A stretch of 64,000 nucleotides of DNA from Bacteroidales bacterium (GCA_016935435.1 JAFGQZ010000073.1:62001-126000); one strand, 5' to 3'; counted from the stretch's first letter, positions 1 to 8,772 are shown. The notes: generated from the sequence alone by a model not told the origin. Numbers and translations are program-made.

Positions 1-325
1 TAATGCTTACCGGTCCTATTGTTACAAGGCATCCCTTTTGCATTTTTTGCAGTTTGTCTTCAATTAATTTATAAAAACCTTCAACTACATCGGTTCTATC
101 TACAATTTCTATAACCACCGGGAGTTTTTCGGTAAGTTCCCAAAATTTCGAAGTGCTTATGTGCTTGTTGCTTGCCCCATAGCCCATAATACCCCTGTAA
201 ACAGTTGCCCCACATAGTCCCTTTTCCCTGGCCAGGTAAACTATGTGCTCATATAAGAGTTGGGAGCCAAGCCTGTCGGTTGAGCTGGCATATATTTTCA
301 AGGCACTGTACGCATTTGTTTCCAT
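1..325 (-). CDS. DUF190 family protein, 3' end cut by window edge
   Basis: This partial ORF is absent from the ORF track because it runs off the left edge. Translating the minus strand from the ATG at 325 gives 108 uninterrupted residues beginning METNAYSALKIYASSTDR. It contains GATVYRGIMGYGASNKHIST and PVVIEIVDRTD, typical of the small DUF190 (COG1993) family with a GlnB-like ferredoxin fold. DUF190 genes commonly sit beside crcB, and here the start is one base past the crcB stop, so the two are almost certainly co-transcribed. A role in fluoride homeostasis, perhaps modulating the channel, is inferred from that context; the biochemical function of the family is not established. The family is usually about 105-120 residues, so only a few C-terminal residues are probably missing. 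Confidence 0.88.
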   Translation of the reverse strand, partial: METNAYSALKIYASSTDRLGSQLLYEHIVYLAREKGLCGATVYRGIMGYGASNKHISTSKFWELTEKLPVVIEIVDRTDVVEGFYKLIEDKLQKMQKGCLVTIGPVSI

Positions 326-326
326 G

Positions 327-710
327 TTATAAAATGTTTGAGGTTACATAACCCAGGTAAACTGCTAAAAAGCCCAGCATTACACTTAATGCCGTGTAAA
401 CAAGAATTGAAACCTGCTCGCCTGCATGCAGGAGCATAAGGTTTTCGTTGGCAAAGGTTGAAAAAGTAGTAAACCCGCCGCATACCCCTACCATAAGAAA
501 AAGCCGCAAGCTGGCAGGCAACAGGGTACTCTTGTCGGCAATTCCGGTAAGAAAGCCAATAAGCAGGCAGCCCGCAACATTAACCAACAAAGTTCCAACC
601 GGAATAGAAAAGAAATGCCAGTATAAGTTCAGCTTCGACACATAATAGCGGGCAATGCTGCCAATAAAGCCCCCCAGTCCGATTAATAATATGTTTTTCA
701 ATTGTTCCAT
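327..710 (-). CDS. crcB: Fluoride channel CrcB/FluC
   Basis: A 127-residue protein with four hydrophobic segments and the family signature GGFTTFSTFA (about residues 75-84), plus GGFIGSIARYYVS near the N terminus. CrcB/Fluc proteins form dual-topology dimers in the inner membrane that let fluoride leave the cytoplasm; the Phe and Thr/Ser residues of the FTTFSTF segment line the pore. The gene lies 14 bases after the stop of the upstream propeller regulator and directly before a DUF190 gene, so the three look like one minus-strand operon. There is no room for a fluoride riboswitch immediately upstream. Length and motifs are normal for the family. Confidence 0.95.
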   Translation of the reverse strand: MEQLKNILLIGLGGFIGSIARYYVSKLNLYWHFFSIPVGTLLVNVAGCLLIGFLTGIADKSTLLPASLRLFLMVGVCGGFTTFSTFANENLMLLHAGEQVSILVYTALSVMLGFLAVYLGYVTSNIL

Positions 711-724
711 GAGGTTTATTTATA

Positions 725-3700
725 TCAGAACCTCATGATAAAATCGTTGAGGTTGGTATCTTTCAGAATATCTAAACGTTTGCGCAGCCTGTATCTCCCC
801 GACTCAACGCTTCTGAGTGTTATATTGAGCAGGCTGGCAATTTCTTTGTTCGACAGGTTCATGCGAATGTAAGCAACAAGTTTTAAGTCTTTGTGGGTAA
901 TTTTTGGATATTTTTCGGTAAATCGTTGAAGGAAATTGTCGTGTGAAAGGTTTATTCCTGTTTCCAGGGCTTTCCAGTTTTCTTTCTGGTTTATGTCTTC
1001 TTCGAGCGAACGGCGCAATTGTACCAGCTTTTTATAATTTTCGCGCGAGGCATTCGGCAAAATATCTAGAATTTGCTGGTGAACGGCAAAAAGTTTTTCG
1101 TTTTTCTGTGCAATCTGCAAATTTACTTCGGCAAGTTCTTTAGTGCGTTCGTCGAGTTCGGAGCCCAGTTTTTCTCTTTGTTGTTCAAGCTCAATCTGAA
1201 TTCTCTTCCATTTTTCAAGCCGCGCCATATTATCGCTGAAAGTTACACTGCGCCTAAGTTCGTTCATACGTATGCTCACTACCAGGTAAATAACCAAGCC
1301 AATACCTATAATTACAATAAAGCGAAACCACCAGGTTTTATGAAAAGGGGGCGTAACGGTTATTAACAATTCCTGCGGGGTTTCGTCCCAAACGCCATCG
1401 TTGTTTGCCGAGCGCACCCTAAAAACATAGGTGCCGGCTTCGAGGTTAGAGTATGTAGCATTGCGCTGGCTGCCAACATTGTTCCAGTTTGTTTCCAGCC
1501 CTTCGAGAATATATTCGTAGGTATTTTGTTCGGGCCGTGTATAATTTGTCGATGTAAATTCGAGCGTAAAAACATTCATTTTATGCGAAAGTTCAATGGC
1601 GCTTAATTCAGTAATAGATTTTTTTAATACCGATTTTTCACCTATTTCTACCGGCTGGTTGAATATACGCAAGTCGGTAATAATGGTATTTGGAGCTTTT
1701 GGGTTATCTTCGATTCGTTTTGGGTCGAAAATAACTACACCGCCATTGCCGCCGAAAATAAACTTATTGCTGTTTAATTTATAGGCAGAGTTTCCACGGA
1801 ACTCAAGAAAGGGCAACCCGTCGCTTTCGTTATATATCCTGGCTTTTTTTGAGTAAACATTATAGCGTATCAGGCCCCTGTTGGTGCCCAGCCATAAAGT
1901 ATGGTTATTGCTCTCGAGAATTGAACGGATTTCAAAGCTTATACCCGGAAGAAAATTTACAATACGTTCGAACCTGGCATTTTCGGCAGAATACCTGTTC
2001 AAACCGTTACTGGTGCCTATCCAGATGTTTTCTTCCAAATCCTGGTATAACGACAGGATAATATTTGAGCTCAGGCTTCCCGAATCGGAAGGCAAACTGG
2101 TAAACTCCTTAATGGTGAAATCGTTTCCGTTTTTATGTGTTATAACGTTCAGTCCGTTAAGGGTACCAACCCAAAGTCGGTTTTCAGAGTCTTCCAGGGC
2201 CGTAAAAACATTGGAGCTCAAAATGGGGTAATGCTTATCGGAAGCCGAGAAGTTTTGTACAAGGTTACCCTCAGAATCGAGCAGAAAAATGCCATTGCCC
2301 CAGGAAACTGCCCAATAGAAACCCTGGTTGTCGCGAATTACATTAAATATTGCCTGTCGGCCCAGCAAATGCTTTTTGAATTTCATCTGTTCAGTAAAAA
2401 CATCGATTCCCCCGTTCCATGAACAAACCCAGATTTCGTTGTCGAACCGGCAGATATTAAGCACATTTTTCGAGCTTGTATTTATTAAACTAAGCCCTCT
2501 TGAGTCGGGCAGGGAATAATTAAAGAGGCCATCGCCATCGGTTGCAATAAGAAGGTTGTTTTTTTCGATAAGCGAAAATGAGGTAACATTTGTGGAATAA
2601 AAAAATTTGTTTAGGAAATTTATTTCTGTAGTAAACTGATCGAATTTGTTCCAATATGGGTCGATGCGGCAAACCCCATGGCTATATGTTCCCAGCCACA
2701 TAATCCCCGATGTGTCGCGGTAAATTGCCCATATCGAATTATCGGGCAGTGTGCCTGGTTGGGCACCATTGTGTTTAAACAGCTTATAACTGGTATTATC
2801 GGGTTCAATTACAACCAGTCCGCCATTTTCGGTGCCCAGCCATACCTCGCCGTTAGTATTGCAAAAAATGGTTTGTACGGGCAGATAGTCGATGGCTTTA
2901 AACACACTATGTGCCGATGAATGCACTATTTGCCTGATATTGCCTTTATTGAGTATTATTTGGGAAAACCCGTTCTCGAAATAGCCGACCCAAATATTTC
3001 CCTTATTGTCGGTACTTAATGCCCTAATGTTTGGGGAGCTGTTTTCAAGTGGGACATATTCGGCATTAAACACCCCATTTTGGTCGAACCAGGTTTTAAA
3101 CAAGCCGTTGCCCTGGGTACCAACCCAAAGGTTGCCTATATTATCGGCAGTTAAACAATTTACAATGGTATTGGCAAGTTTTCCATCGTTTAGCTGATGA
3201 TACTTTTTTAGGCTGTCGCTTGTTACCACAAATAAGCCGGCTTCAGTAGCGGCAAAAATCTTCTGGCCGCTGTCAATAAATATTTCCAGTATATTATTGG
3301 CTGGCAAATCGTCGGCCCCGCTGCCCAGAAAAATATTGTCGAACCTGCGTGTTGCCGGGTTGTAAAAATTCAGGCCCCCGCCATAGGTAGCTATCCATAA
3401 TTTTCCATCGGCTGCTGGTTTTAAATCGGTAATACGGCTGTTGGTGATGGTATTATTTTCGAGCAGGTTAAAATCGAAGGTTTTGTACCGGTAACCATCG
3501 TAAACATTCAAACCGGTAAGGGTGCCAATCCACATAAAGCCGTATTTATCCTGTGCTATTGCCGATACAGAATTACTTGTGAGGCCCTTAGGTAAAGGCA
3601 AAAATGCCGGATTATCCTGAATTCCGGAAGCCTGGGCACAGAAAAACAATATTATCAGCGATAAACCTGTTGAAACCCGCATAGCAAATAAATTTTTTCT

Positions 3701-3727
3701 AAATTTAACCATAATCGTGCAAACCAT
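725..3727 (-). CDS. Membrane-tethered one-component regulator: periplasmic beta-propeller, Y_Y_Y domain, TM, coiled coil, LuxR-type HTH
   Basis: A 1000-residue protein. A signal or anchor segment (STGLSLIILFFCAQASG) is followed by about 680 residues of propeller repeats with the Reg_prop pattern, for example DKYGFMWIGTLTGLNVYDGY and RLWVGTLNGLNV. A Y_Y_Y-like Ig domain follows at about 735-800 (YEYILEGLETNW), then a TM helix (FIVIIGIGLVIYLVVS, about 805-822), a Glu/Lys-rich coiled coil to about 905, and a C-terminal helix-turn-helix (LSNKEIASLLNITLRSVESG). Unlike the hybrid two-component systems that share the periplasmic part, there is no kinase, HATPase or receiver domain, so ligand sensing appears to pass directly to a membrane-anchored DNA-binding domain. 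The ligand is unknown; relatives often sense polysaccharide fragments. crcB follows 14 bases downstream. The start could also be at 3712 (MVKFRK) or 3682 (MRVSTG). Confidence 0.88.
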   Translation of the reverse strand: MVCTIMVKFRKNLFAMRVSTGLSLIILFFCAQASGIQDNPAFLPLPKGLTSNSVSAIAQDKYGFMWIGTLTGLNVYDGYRYKTFDFNLLENNTITNSRITDLKPAADGKLWIATYGGGLNFYNPATRRFDNIFLGSGADDLPANNILEIFIDSGQKIFAATEAGLFVVTSDSLKKYHQLNDGKLANTIVNCLTADNIGNLWVGTQGNGLFKTWFDQNGVFNAEYVPLENSSPNIRALSTDNKGNIWVGYFENGFSQIILNKGNIRQIVHSSAHSVFKAIDYLPVQTIFCNTNGEVWLGTENGGLVVIEPDNTSYKLFKHNGAQPGTLPDNSIWAIYRDTSGIMWLGTYSHGVCRIDPYWNKFDQFTTEINFLNKFFYSTNVTSFSLIEKNNLLIATDGDGLFNYSLPDSRGLSLINTSSKNVLNICRFDNEIWVCSWNGGIDVFTEQMKFKKHLLGRQAIFNVIRDNQGFYWAVSWGNGIFLLDSEGNLVQNFSASDKHYPILSSNVFTALEDSENRLWVGTLNGLNVITHKNGNDFTIKEFTSLPSDSGSLSSNIILSLYQDLEENIWIGTSNGLNRYSAENARFERIVNFLPGISFEIRSILESNNHTLWLGTNRGLIRYNVYSKKARIYNESDGLPFLEFRGNSAYKLNSNKFIFGGNGGVVIFDPKRIEDNPKAPNTIITDLRIFNQPVEIGEKSVLKKSITELSAIELSHKMNVFTLEFTSTNYTRPEQNTYEYILEGLETNWNNVGSQRNATYSNLEAGTYVFRVRSANNDGVWDETPQELLITVTPPFHKTWWFRFIVIIGIGLVIYLVVSIRMNELRRSVTFSDNMARLEKWKRIQIELEQQREKLGSELDERTKELAEVNLQIAQKNEKLFAVHQQILDILPNASRENYKKLVQLRRSLEEDINQKENWKALETGINLSHDNFLQRFTEKYPKITHKDLKLVAYIRMNLSNKEIASLLNITLRSVESGRYRLRKRLDILKDTNLNDFIMRF

Positions 3728-3810
3728 TGCTTTTATATCTTAACAGTGCAAAAAAAATATTTCGATATTTTGTTTGCCGGTTATTTTTTTTGCCTTAAAC
3801 TTGCAGTCCG

Positions 3811-4080
3811 ATGGTGCTCAGCCCCAAAATTTTGGGAAAAGCTTAATAGGGAACCGGGTGTGAATCCCGGACAGTTCCCGCTGCTGTGAGCTCCGGTACT
3901 TACAGGCATTCAACAGCCACTATTGCCCGCTATAGCTTTAACTAAGGTGGGTTTCCTGATAATATTCAGGATAAAATTTTTCGCAGATTGGAAAAAGAGG
4001 AATACAACCCTCCTTCGCCAAGGCTACGAAGAATAAAATGGGAAGGCGCCTGTGAGGGAGCGAGTCAGAAGACCTGCCAT
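3811..4080 (+). promoter_or_regulatory. Cobalamin riboswitch with an enlarged peripheral arm
   Basis: Conserved cobalamin-element segments appear in order: AATAGGGAAccgGGTGtGAATCCcgGACAGTTCCCGCTGCTGTgAG, then the B12 box GCCACT at about 3915, then GGGAAGGCGCC and finally the 3' signature AGTCAGAAGACCTGCC. About 115 nt separate the GCCACT box from GGGAAGGC, longer than usual. This arm contains CTTCGCCAAGGCTACGAAG, which can form its own hairpin. The conserved 3' ACCTGC (4072-4077) is complementary to GCAGGT at 4117-4122, a possible anti-aptamer pairing in the leader. The element precedes the BtuB-like receptor, so the expected behaviour is repression of the uptake operon when cobalamin is abundant. 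Boundaries are approximate. Confidence 0.93.
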
Positions 4081-4198
4081 CAGAATTATTCTCATTATGT
4101 AGCTTTCGGGAGAAAAGCAGGTAATGGTTGCCTTAAAACAATCTTTTATCGTTTAACCCCTAAGTTGCAAGTGATTAGTGTTTATTTAATCATTTGTG

Positions 4199-6100
4199 AT
4201 GAAATTTACCGATGCAGTTTTAATGCTGTTTTTTTACAACAGCCTGGTTTTTGCCGATATTGGCGATACAGTTATTGTGCTGAAGGAAGTTGAAGCACGC
4301 GGCGTGCGGTTTGGGAAATATACCCCGGGGGCAAAGGTATTTGTTTTCGATTCGGCAATAAGGGCATCTTTTACATCGCAATCGGTTGCCGAACTGTTGG
4401 CGATGCGCAGCCTGGCATCGGTAAACTCGTATGGTCCCGAAGGGCTTGCCAGTGTATGCATACGGGGTGGAAGTTCGAGGCATACTGCCGTAATCTGGAA
4501 TGGCTTTAACCTGCGCAGCCCCTCAAGTGGCGCCATGAATTTTTCCTGCCTTCCGGCAGGCTTTTTCGACGAAATCGCATTGCAACCGGGCGGCTCTTCT
4601 ACTATGTATGGCAGTGGCGCTTCTACCGGTGCAATTTTTATAGGCGATAAGCTGGCATTTGGGCGAAAAACGTTTAACCCCATACTGAACCTTGAAGGCG
4701 GAAGTTTCGGCAAAAAAAGCTTGTTGTCGTCGCTGGCCTATATTTCACCAGTATATTCGGGCAGAATAAAAATTGGTTATCAACATAGCAACAATAATTT
4801 CAGGTATAAATATGGTAACACGATAAATACCTTAGAACATGCTGCTTTTAAACGCTTATCGGTATCGCAGCAGAACGCTTTTAAAATTGGTGCCCTATCG
4901 AGGCTTGAAACCAATTTTTGGTACACACAACTCGATAAGGAAATACCTTCATCGATAACCGATGTATTGCCGGGCACAGCTCATCAGACCGATAGAAGCA
5001 CGAAAACTGCCCTTTCATATTCAGGATATGGCGCCAATTGGTCGCTTCTTTTACGGAGCGGGCTTTTTTTCGATGAAGTTGATTACATAAGCCCGTCTGT
5101 TGAAAATGGCAAAAGCCATAACCAGTCTATATCGCTTATTAACGAAATTGAGTGCCGTTACACACTTAGCTATTTTCACTCAATTAATATAGGTTTTAAC
5201 AACACCTATGAACATGCAAGTTCATCGGGTTATTCTTCCGTTACAGGCCGGTTGCGAAATGCCTTGTATGCCCGGTACAATATTGCCCCTGTTGCCGGTA
5301 GGCTGGTTTTTGCCTTCGAAGGCCGGCAGGAATTTCTTGAAAGTTCTTCAATACCCTTTGTATATTCCTTTAACTCAAATGCAGAATTGGCCAGGGGACT
5401 GGTTTTCAAATCAGTTTTTTCGAAACACTATTCCTTACCTGTTTTCGACGATTTGTTCTGGGCCGAAGACGCTTTTGCAAAAGGTAACCCCAATCTAAAG
5501 CCCGAGTATGGTTATAATTTTGAAACTGGTATTAATTACACTTTCAAAAACAATTTGTTTCGTTCAGAAAACGAAATTACCATATACCGTAACAGCATTT
5601 ATGATTTAATTAAATGGCTGCCAGATAACGTGCCTGGCAAGCCTTCGAAATACATCCCCACCAATATCACTTATTCGAAAACTCTTGGTTTGGAATATTC
5701 AGGCAGTGTTCAGAAAAAAATACAAAATCTCGAAGTGGGCATTTCTTTTTTATATGGCTATACCCATGCACAATATTTTGACAGCCTCCGGAGCAAATCG
5801 GGCTACCAGGGTTTTTATATTCCGAAACACAAAGTAAACCTGGCTTTTACGGCTACTGTTTATAGGTTTGGGGTTTCTTTTGCCTGCACGTACAACAGCA
5901 TAAGATATGTAAATGTTATTAATGAGCTGCCGGCATATTTGCTTGGCAATATCGAATTAAACTATAGAAATTCAATGGGTAAATTTCCATTTTCAGTTTT
6001 CTTCAAAGTAAATAACGCATTTAACACCAATTACCAGGTTATGAGCGGATATGCGCAGCCCCTCAGAAATTATGGTTTTGGTATGAATATTTCACTTTAA
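4199..6100 (+). CDS. btuB: BtuB-like TonB-dependent outer-membrane cobalamin receptor
   Basis: About 633 residues. A short signal peptide is followed at once by a TonB-box-like DTVIVLKEVE, then a plug domain (SVAELLAMRSLASVNSYGPEG, VCIRGGSSRHTAVIWNGF, GSSTMYGSGASTGAIFI), and a long barrel of alternating strands ending in NYGFGMNISL. It lacks the N-terminal carboxypeptidase-regulatory domain typical of SusC-type receptors and is close to the length of E. coli BtuB. The riboswitch upstream and the BtuG-like lipoprotein downstream identify the substrate as cobalamin or another corrinoid. The ORF track begins at a GTG at 4196; the ATG at 4199 is preferred. Energised uptake across the outer membrane depends on TonB-ExbBD encoded elsewhere. 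Confidence 0.92.
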   Translation: MKFTDAVLMLFFYNSLVFADIGDTVIVLKEVEARGVRFGKYTPGAKVFVFDSAIRASFTSQSVAELLAMRSLASVNSYGPEGLASVCIRGGSSRHTAVIWNGFNLRSPSSGAMNFSCLPAGFFDEIALQPGGSSTMYGSGASTGAIFIGDKLAFGRKTFNPILNLEGGSFGKKSLLSSLAYISPVYSGRIKIGYQHSNNNFRYKYGNTINTLEHAAFKRLSVSQQNAFKIGALSRLETNFWYTQLDKEIPSSITDVLPGTAHQTDRSTKTALSYSGYGANWSLLLRSGLFFDEVDYISPSVENGKSHNQSISLINEIECRYTLSYFHSINIGFNNTYEHASSSGYSSVTGRLRNALYARYNIAPVAGRLVFAFEGRQEFLESSSIPFVYSFNSNAELARGLVFKSVFSKHYSLPVFDDLFWAEDAFAKGNPNLKPEYGYNFETGINYTFKNNLFRSENEITIYRNSIYDLIKWLPDNVPGKPSKYIPTNITYSKTLGLEYSGSVQKKIQNLEVGISFLYGYTHAQYFDSLRSKSGYQGFYIPKHKVNLAFTATVYRFGVSFACTYNSIRYVNVINELPAYLLGNIELNYRNSMGKFPFSVFFKVNNAFNTNYQVMSGYAQPLRNYGFGMNISL

Positions 6101-6116
6101 AACAAACATTACAATA

Positions 6117-7193
6117 ATGAAAAATTTTAGAAAAATTTCAACCTGGATTTTAGCGACAGTGCTTACCGGTTTTTTCCTGCTTTCGTGCAATAAGGACGAG
6201 CCATATACAATTGACTGTTCCGACGGGGTCTTTATTGTTAACGAGGGGGCCTTCGGAAGCAGTAATGGATCGGTTAGTTTTTACAGCAATACCAACGATA
6301 TTGTTACCAACGATGTTTTCGCCAAAGTAAACGGCTACCAATTGGGCGATGTGGTTCAATCTTTAACTGTTGCTGGCGATAGTGTATTTATTGTGGTTAA
6401 TAACTCCAATAAAATTGTTGCAGCACACATAAAAACCATGATTAGCACGAAGAATACCATTACAGGGGTTGCACAACCACGTTATATGGTAGCAAAAAAC
6501 AAAACTGCTTTTGTAAGTTGCTGGGGCGACAATTCGGTGAAAGTAATAGATTTAAACACCTTTTCGGTTACAGGTTCAATTAATACCGATGGATATGGCC
6601 CGGACAAAATGCTTTTAAAAAACAACAAACTTTACGTGTTAAATTCGAACGATTCGACTGTTGCAGTTATTAATACAGCAGACAACTCCGTTTTGTCGCA
6701 TATTGTTGTGCCCTACAACCCTAAAGACATTGTTGAAGACAAAAACGGAAGTATCTGGGTGCTATCGTACGGAAACGAGTTATATAACAGCGACTGGACA
6801 GAAATAATAGGCCACACTCCTTCGTATCTGTATAAAATCGACCCTTTATCTGATGTGGTTATTGCTACTTTAGAACTGTTTGCCGACAAACACCCCATGC
6901 ACCTCGAAATAGATAAAGACGGTTCGACCATGTTCATTGGCGGGGGTTATACTTTTGGCGGCATTTATAAGGTTTCGGTTTCCGGATTAAACCTTGACAT
7001 TCAGGAAATGTCGGGCGATTTCGCCTATGGGCTGCATGCCGATCCGGTTTCGGGTGTATTATTTGTTTCCCTTTCGGGCGATTATAAATCGGGGGGCACC
7101 CTCAAACGTTACCAGAACGATGGTACCCTGCTCGGAACTTATACCTGCGGCATTGGCACCAGTGGCGCGGCATTCAAAAACACCGGCAAGTAA
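6117..7193 (+). CDS. btuG: BtuG-like surface lipoprotein, YncE/DUF5074-type beta-propeller
   Basis: A 358-residue lipoprotein: the signal peptide ends in the lipobox LLSCNK, and the mature part begins DCSDGVFIVNEGAFGSSNGS. Repeated propeller blades follow, for example SVKVIDLNTFSVTGSI and VAVINTADNSVLSHIVV. Lipoproteins of this kind sit beside BtuB in Bacteroides; BtuG binds cobalamin at the cell surface with extreme affinity and passes it to BtuB. The start is 16 bases after the btuB stop, under the same riboswitch, so an equivalent role is strongly suggested. The assignment rests on fold, length and context rather than on identified ligand-contact residues. Confidence 0.85.
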   Translation: MKNFRKISTWILATVLTGFFLLSCNKDEPYTIDCSDGVFIVNEGAFGSSNGSVSFYSNTNDIVTNDVFAKVNGYQLGDVVQSLTVAGDSVFIVVNNSNKIVAAHIKTMISTKNTITGVAQPRYMVAKNKTAFVSCWGDNSVKVIDLNTFSVTGSINTDGYGPDKMLLKNNKLYVLNSNDSTVAVINTADNSVLSHIVVPYNPKDIVEDKNGSIWVLSYGNELYNSDWTEIIGHTPSYLYKIDPLSDVVIATLELFADKHPMHLEIDKDGSTMFIGGGYTFGGIYKVSVSGLNLDIQEMSGDFAYGLHADPVSGVLFVSLSGDYKSGGTLKRYQNDGTLLGTYTCGIGTSGAAFKNTGK

Positions 7194-7254
7194 AAGGCTG
7201 CTGTAAAGAATGAAACAATTAGATTTATTATTAGCCATAATAAACAATTAGAGA

Positions 7255-7380
7255 ATGAACCAGAGAGCATTCTTTAACTGGAGCGGGGGCAAAGATTCTG
7301 CCTTCGCTCTTTATGGAACAACGAAAAACAGCCTTAAAACCGGCTTTTGGTTTTGCGATTTAATACCCTCAGGCACATGA
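7255..7380 (+). pseudogene. Truncated DUF71/COG2102 PP-loop ATPase (B12-salvage type) remnant
   Basis: A 41-codon ORF too short for the ORF track. It starts MNQRAFFNWSGGKDSAFALY, a near-perfect N terminus of the DUF71/COG2102 (Dph6-like) PP-loop family, whose SGGKDS loop binds ATP. The family is normally about 220 residues; here similarity stops after about 22 residues and the frame ends at TGA in 7378-7380. A DUF71 subgroup has been linked by comparative genomics to cobalamin salvage and occurs in Bacteroidota btuB loci, which fits the position. Its stop overlaps the next start (ATGA), so the radical SAM gene is joined to the leftover 5' end. The simplest reading is an internal deletion that removed most of the gene. 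Confidence 0.75.
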
Positions 7381-8345
7381 TAACCCTTACCGGCATAACC
7401 TGGATTACAACCTATAACTGCAACCTGGCATGCCAGCATTGCTTTTTCGATACCCGTTCGCATTCAAAATATATGGACCCAGGTTTGGCCGATATGGTTT
7501 TAAACGGCTTCGAATTTGGCAGGCACATGTTCTGGCAGCACCTGAGCGGGGGCGAAATATTTCTCGACGAAAGCCGGCTGCTTGATATAATTGGGCGCAT
7601 ACACTACTATTTTAAAAAAGATATTGGAATATCGACTAACGCTTTTTGGGCAGCAAACTATGATAAAGCCATGCCCCTGGTGCAAAAGCTAGCCGCACTG
7701 GGCGTTACCGGCATTGCCTTGTCGGCCGATTATTACCACCAGCAACAAATGCCAATTGATGGGCCCCAAAACCTGGTAAAAATCCTTTGCAGTGGTCAGC
7801 TTAAAACACATTCGTACATTATGGGCGCACGGTTGCATACGAGTGTTCAAAATTCCGCATTGGTCAATGCCAAATCGGAAGAGATTACAAAATTGGCCGA
7901 TCAAGGGTTTGGGCTGCCGGTTGCACGTGCTATGGAGCGGTCAATAGGCAAAGGTTGCCATATTAATGTGCCCAAAAAGAAAGGAATACCCCGGGGCCAT
8001 TGCACTGAGCTAAATACCTGTTTAGGGCAGCGCTCACCGTTTAACCCGGCCATGGTTTGGATCGACCCCTATGGAAATGTTATGGTTTGTTACGGCATTA
8101 TTATTGGGAATGTTTACCAGCAGCCTTTTAACGAAATAATCGGGCACTACAATGCAGCAGGACACCCGGTTTTAAAACTTTTAGCCGAAGAAGGGCCTGC
8201 AGCGCTTTACGAAATGGCTGTAAGCAATGGAACCGATATGCCCGAAAGCTACTTCGACGAATGCGACCTGTGCTACCAGTCGAGGGCAGCATTACGAAAA
8301 CTTTACCCGCAATTGTTTGGCCCGCACGAATGTTACCCGGTGTGA
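7377..8345 (+). CDS. Radical SAM protein with C-terminal Cys-rich region, B12-locus associated
   Basis: 322 residues starting MITLTGITWITTY, with the 4Fe-4S/SAM motif CNLACQHC (C15, C19, C22), a GGEIF segment (SGGEIFLDES) and a Cys-containing C-terminal half (GHCTELNTC, VMVCYG, ECDLCYQSR) resembling an auxiliary SPASM/twitch cluster region. The track start at 7347 reads back through the DUF71 remnant; the ATG at 7377, overlapping the remnant's TGA as ATGA, is preferred. It is the last gene of the riboswitch-controlled btuB-btuG run. The substrate is unknown. Context suggests corrinoid salvage or remodelling, but peptide modification is also possible, since many SPASM proteins act on peptides. 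Confidence 0.75.
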   Translation: MITLTGITWITTYNCNLACQHCFFDTRSHSKYMDPGLADMVLNGFEFGRHMFWQHLSGGEIFLDESRLLDIIGRIHYYFKKDIGISTNAFWAANYDKAMPLVQKLAALGVTGIALSADYYHQQQMPIDGPQNLVKILCSGQLKTHSYIMGARLHTSVQNSALVNAKSEEITKLADQGFGLPVARAMERSIGKGCHINVPKKKGIPRGHCTELNTCLGQRSPFNPAMVWIDPYGNVMVCYGIIIGNVYQQPFNEIIGHYNAAGHPVLKLLAEEGPAALYEMAVSNGTDMPESYFDECDLCYQSRAALRKLYPQLFGPHECYPV

Positions 8346-8386
8346 GAATTATGAACAAAAGTTGGTTTAAAGTTCTGGTGAACTGC

Positions 8387-8410
8387 AAACAGTAAACAGT
8401 AAACAGTAAA
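8387..8410 (+). repeat. Short tandem repeat, three CAGTAAA units
   Basis: The 7-nt unit CAGTAAA occurs three times in a row (8390-8410), preceded by a near-copy. It lies 40 bases after the radical SAM stop, in a 487-bp gene-free stretch (8346-8832) that also holds an inverted repeat and a promoter. It is far too short to be a CRISPR array; a slippage-prone microsatellite is the likely explanation. Confidence 0.7.
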
Positions 8411-8465
8411 ATTTTGATTAGTACACTTCACCTTCAACCATTTTCTTATTCTCAAACCAAAAAAA

Positions 8466-8503
8466 AGAGGTTGCCACAAACAAGTATATTCATGACAACC
8501 TCT
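8466..8503. other. Inverted repeat, possible terminator
   Basis: AGAGGTTG (8466-8473) and CAACCTCT (8496-8503) form a perfect 8-bp stem with a 22-nt loop. The side with a T-rich run is the minus strand (A8 at 8459-8466 on plus), but no minus-strand gene ends here. It might end transcription of the btuB operon without a classical U-tract, or be a structured remnant. Confidence 0.4.
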
Positions 8504-8772
8504 AAAACAAACCTCTATTATAAACAAGAACCTGCATGATTAAATGCATTCAAAACTTCTACACCAAAAATAGTGCAATAAGCATAAGGCTGGTTCTTAA
8601 AAAAAGTTAAGAAACGTTAATGTTAGATTTGCAGCATAACACCCACTAGTTCAATTTAATAATGATTAAGCAATATAAAGCTGTGCAGTTTTTTAATTAT
8701 GCTAAAATTGTCAAAGCATTAAAAAGTGATATTCACAAAGGGTTTAACCATTATTTTATTCTTTCACTACTA

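Noticed and set aside
3988-4293. 101-residue ORF MEKEEYNPPSPRLRRIKWEG in the btuB leader
   Set aside because: It lies mostly inside the cobalamin riboswitch and overlaps the btuB start in another frame; its codons reflect RNA structure, not protein.
8387-8410. CAGTAAA tandem repeats as a CRISPR fragment
   Set aside because: Units are 7 nt with no spacers, and no cas genes are in the window.
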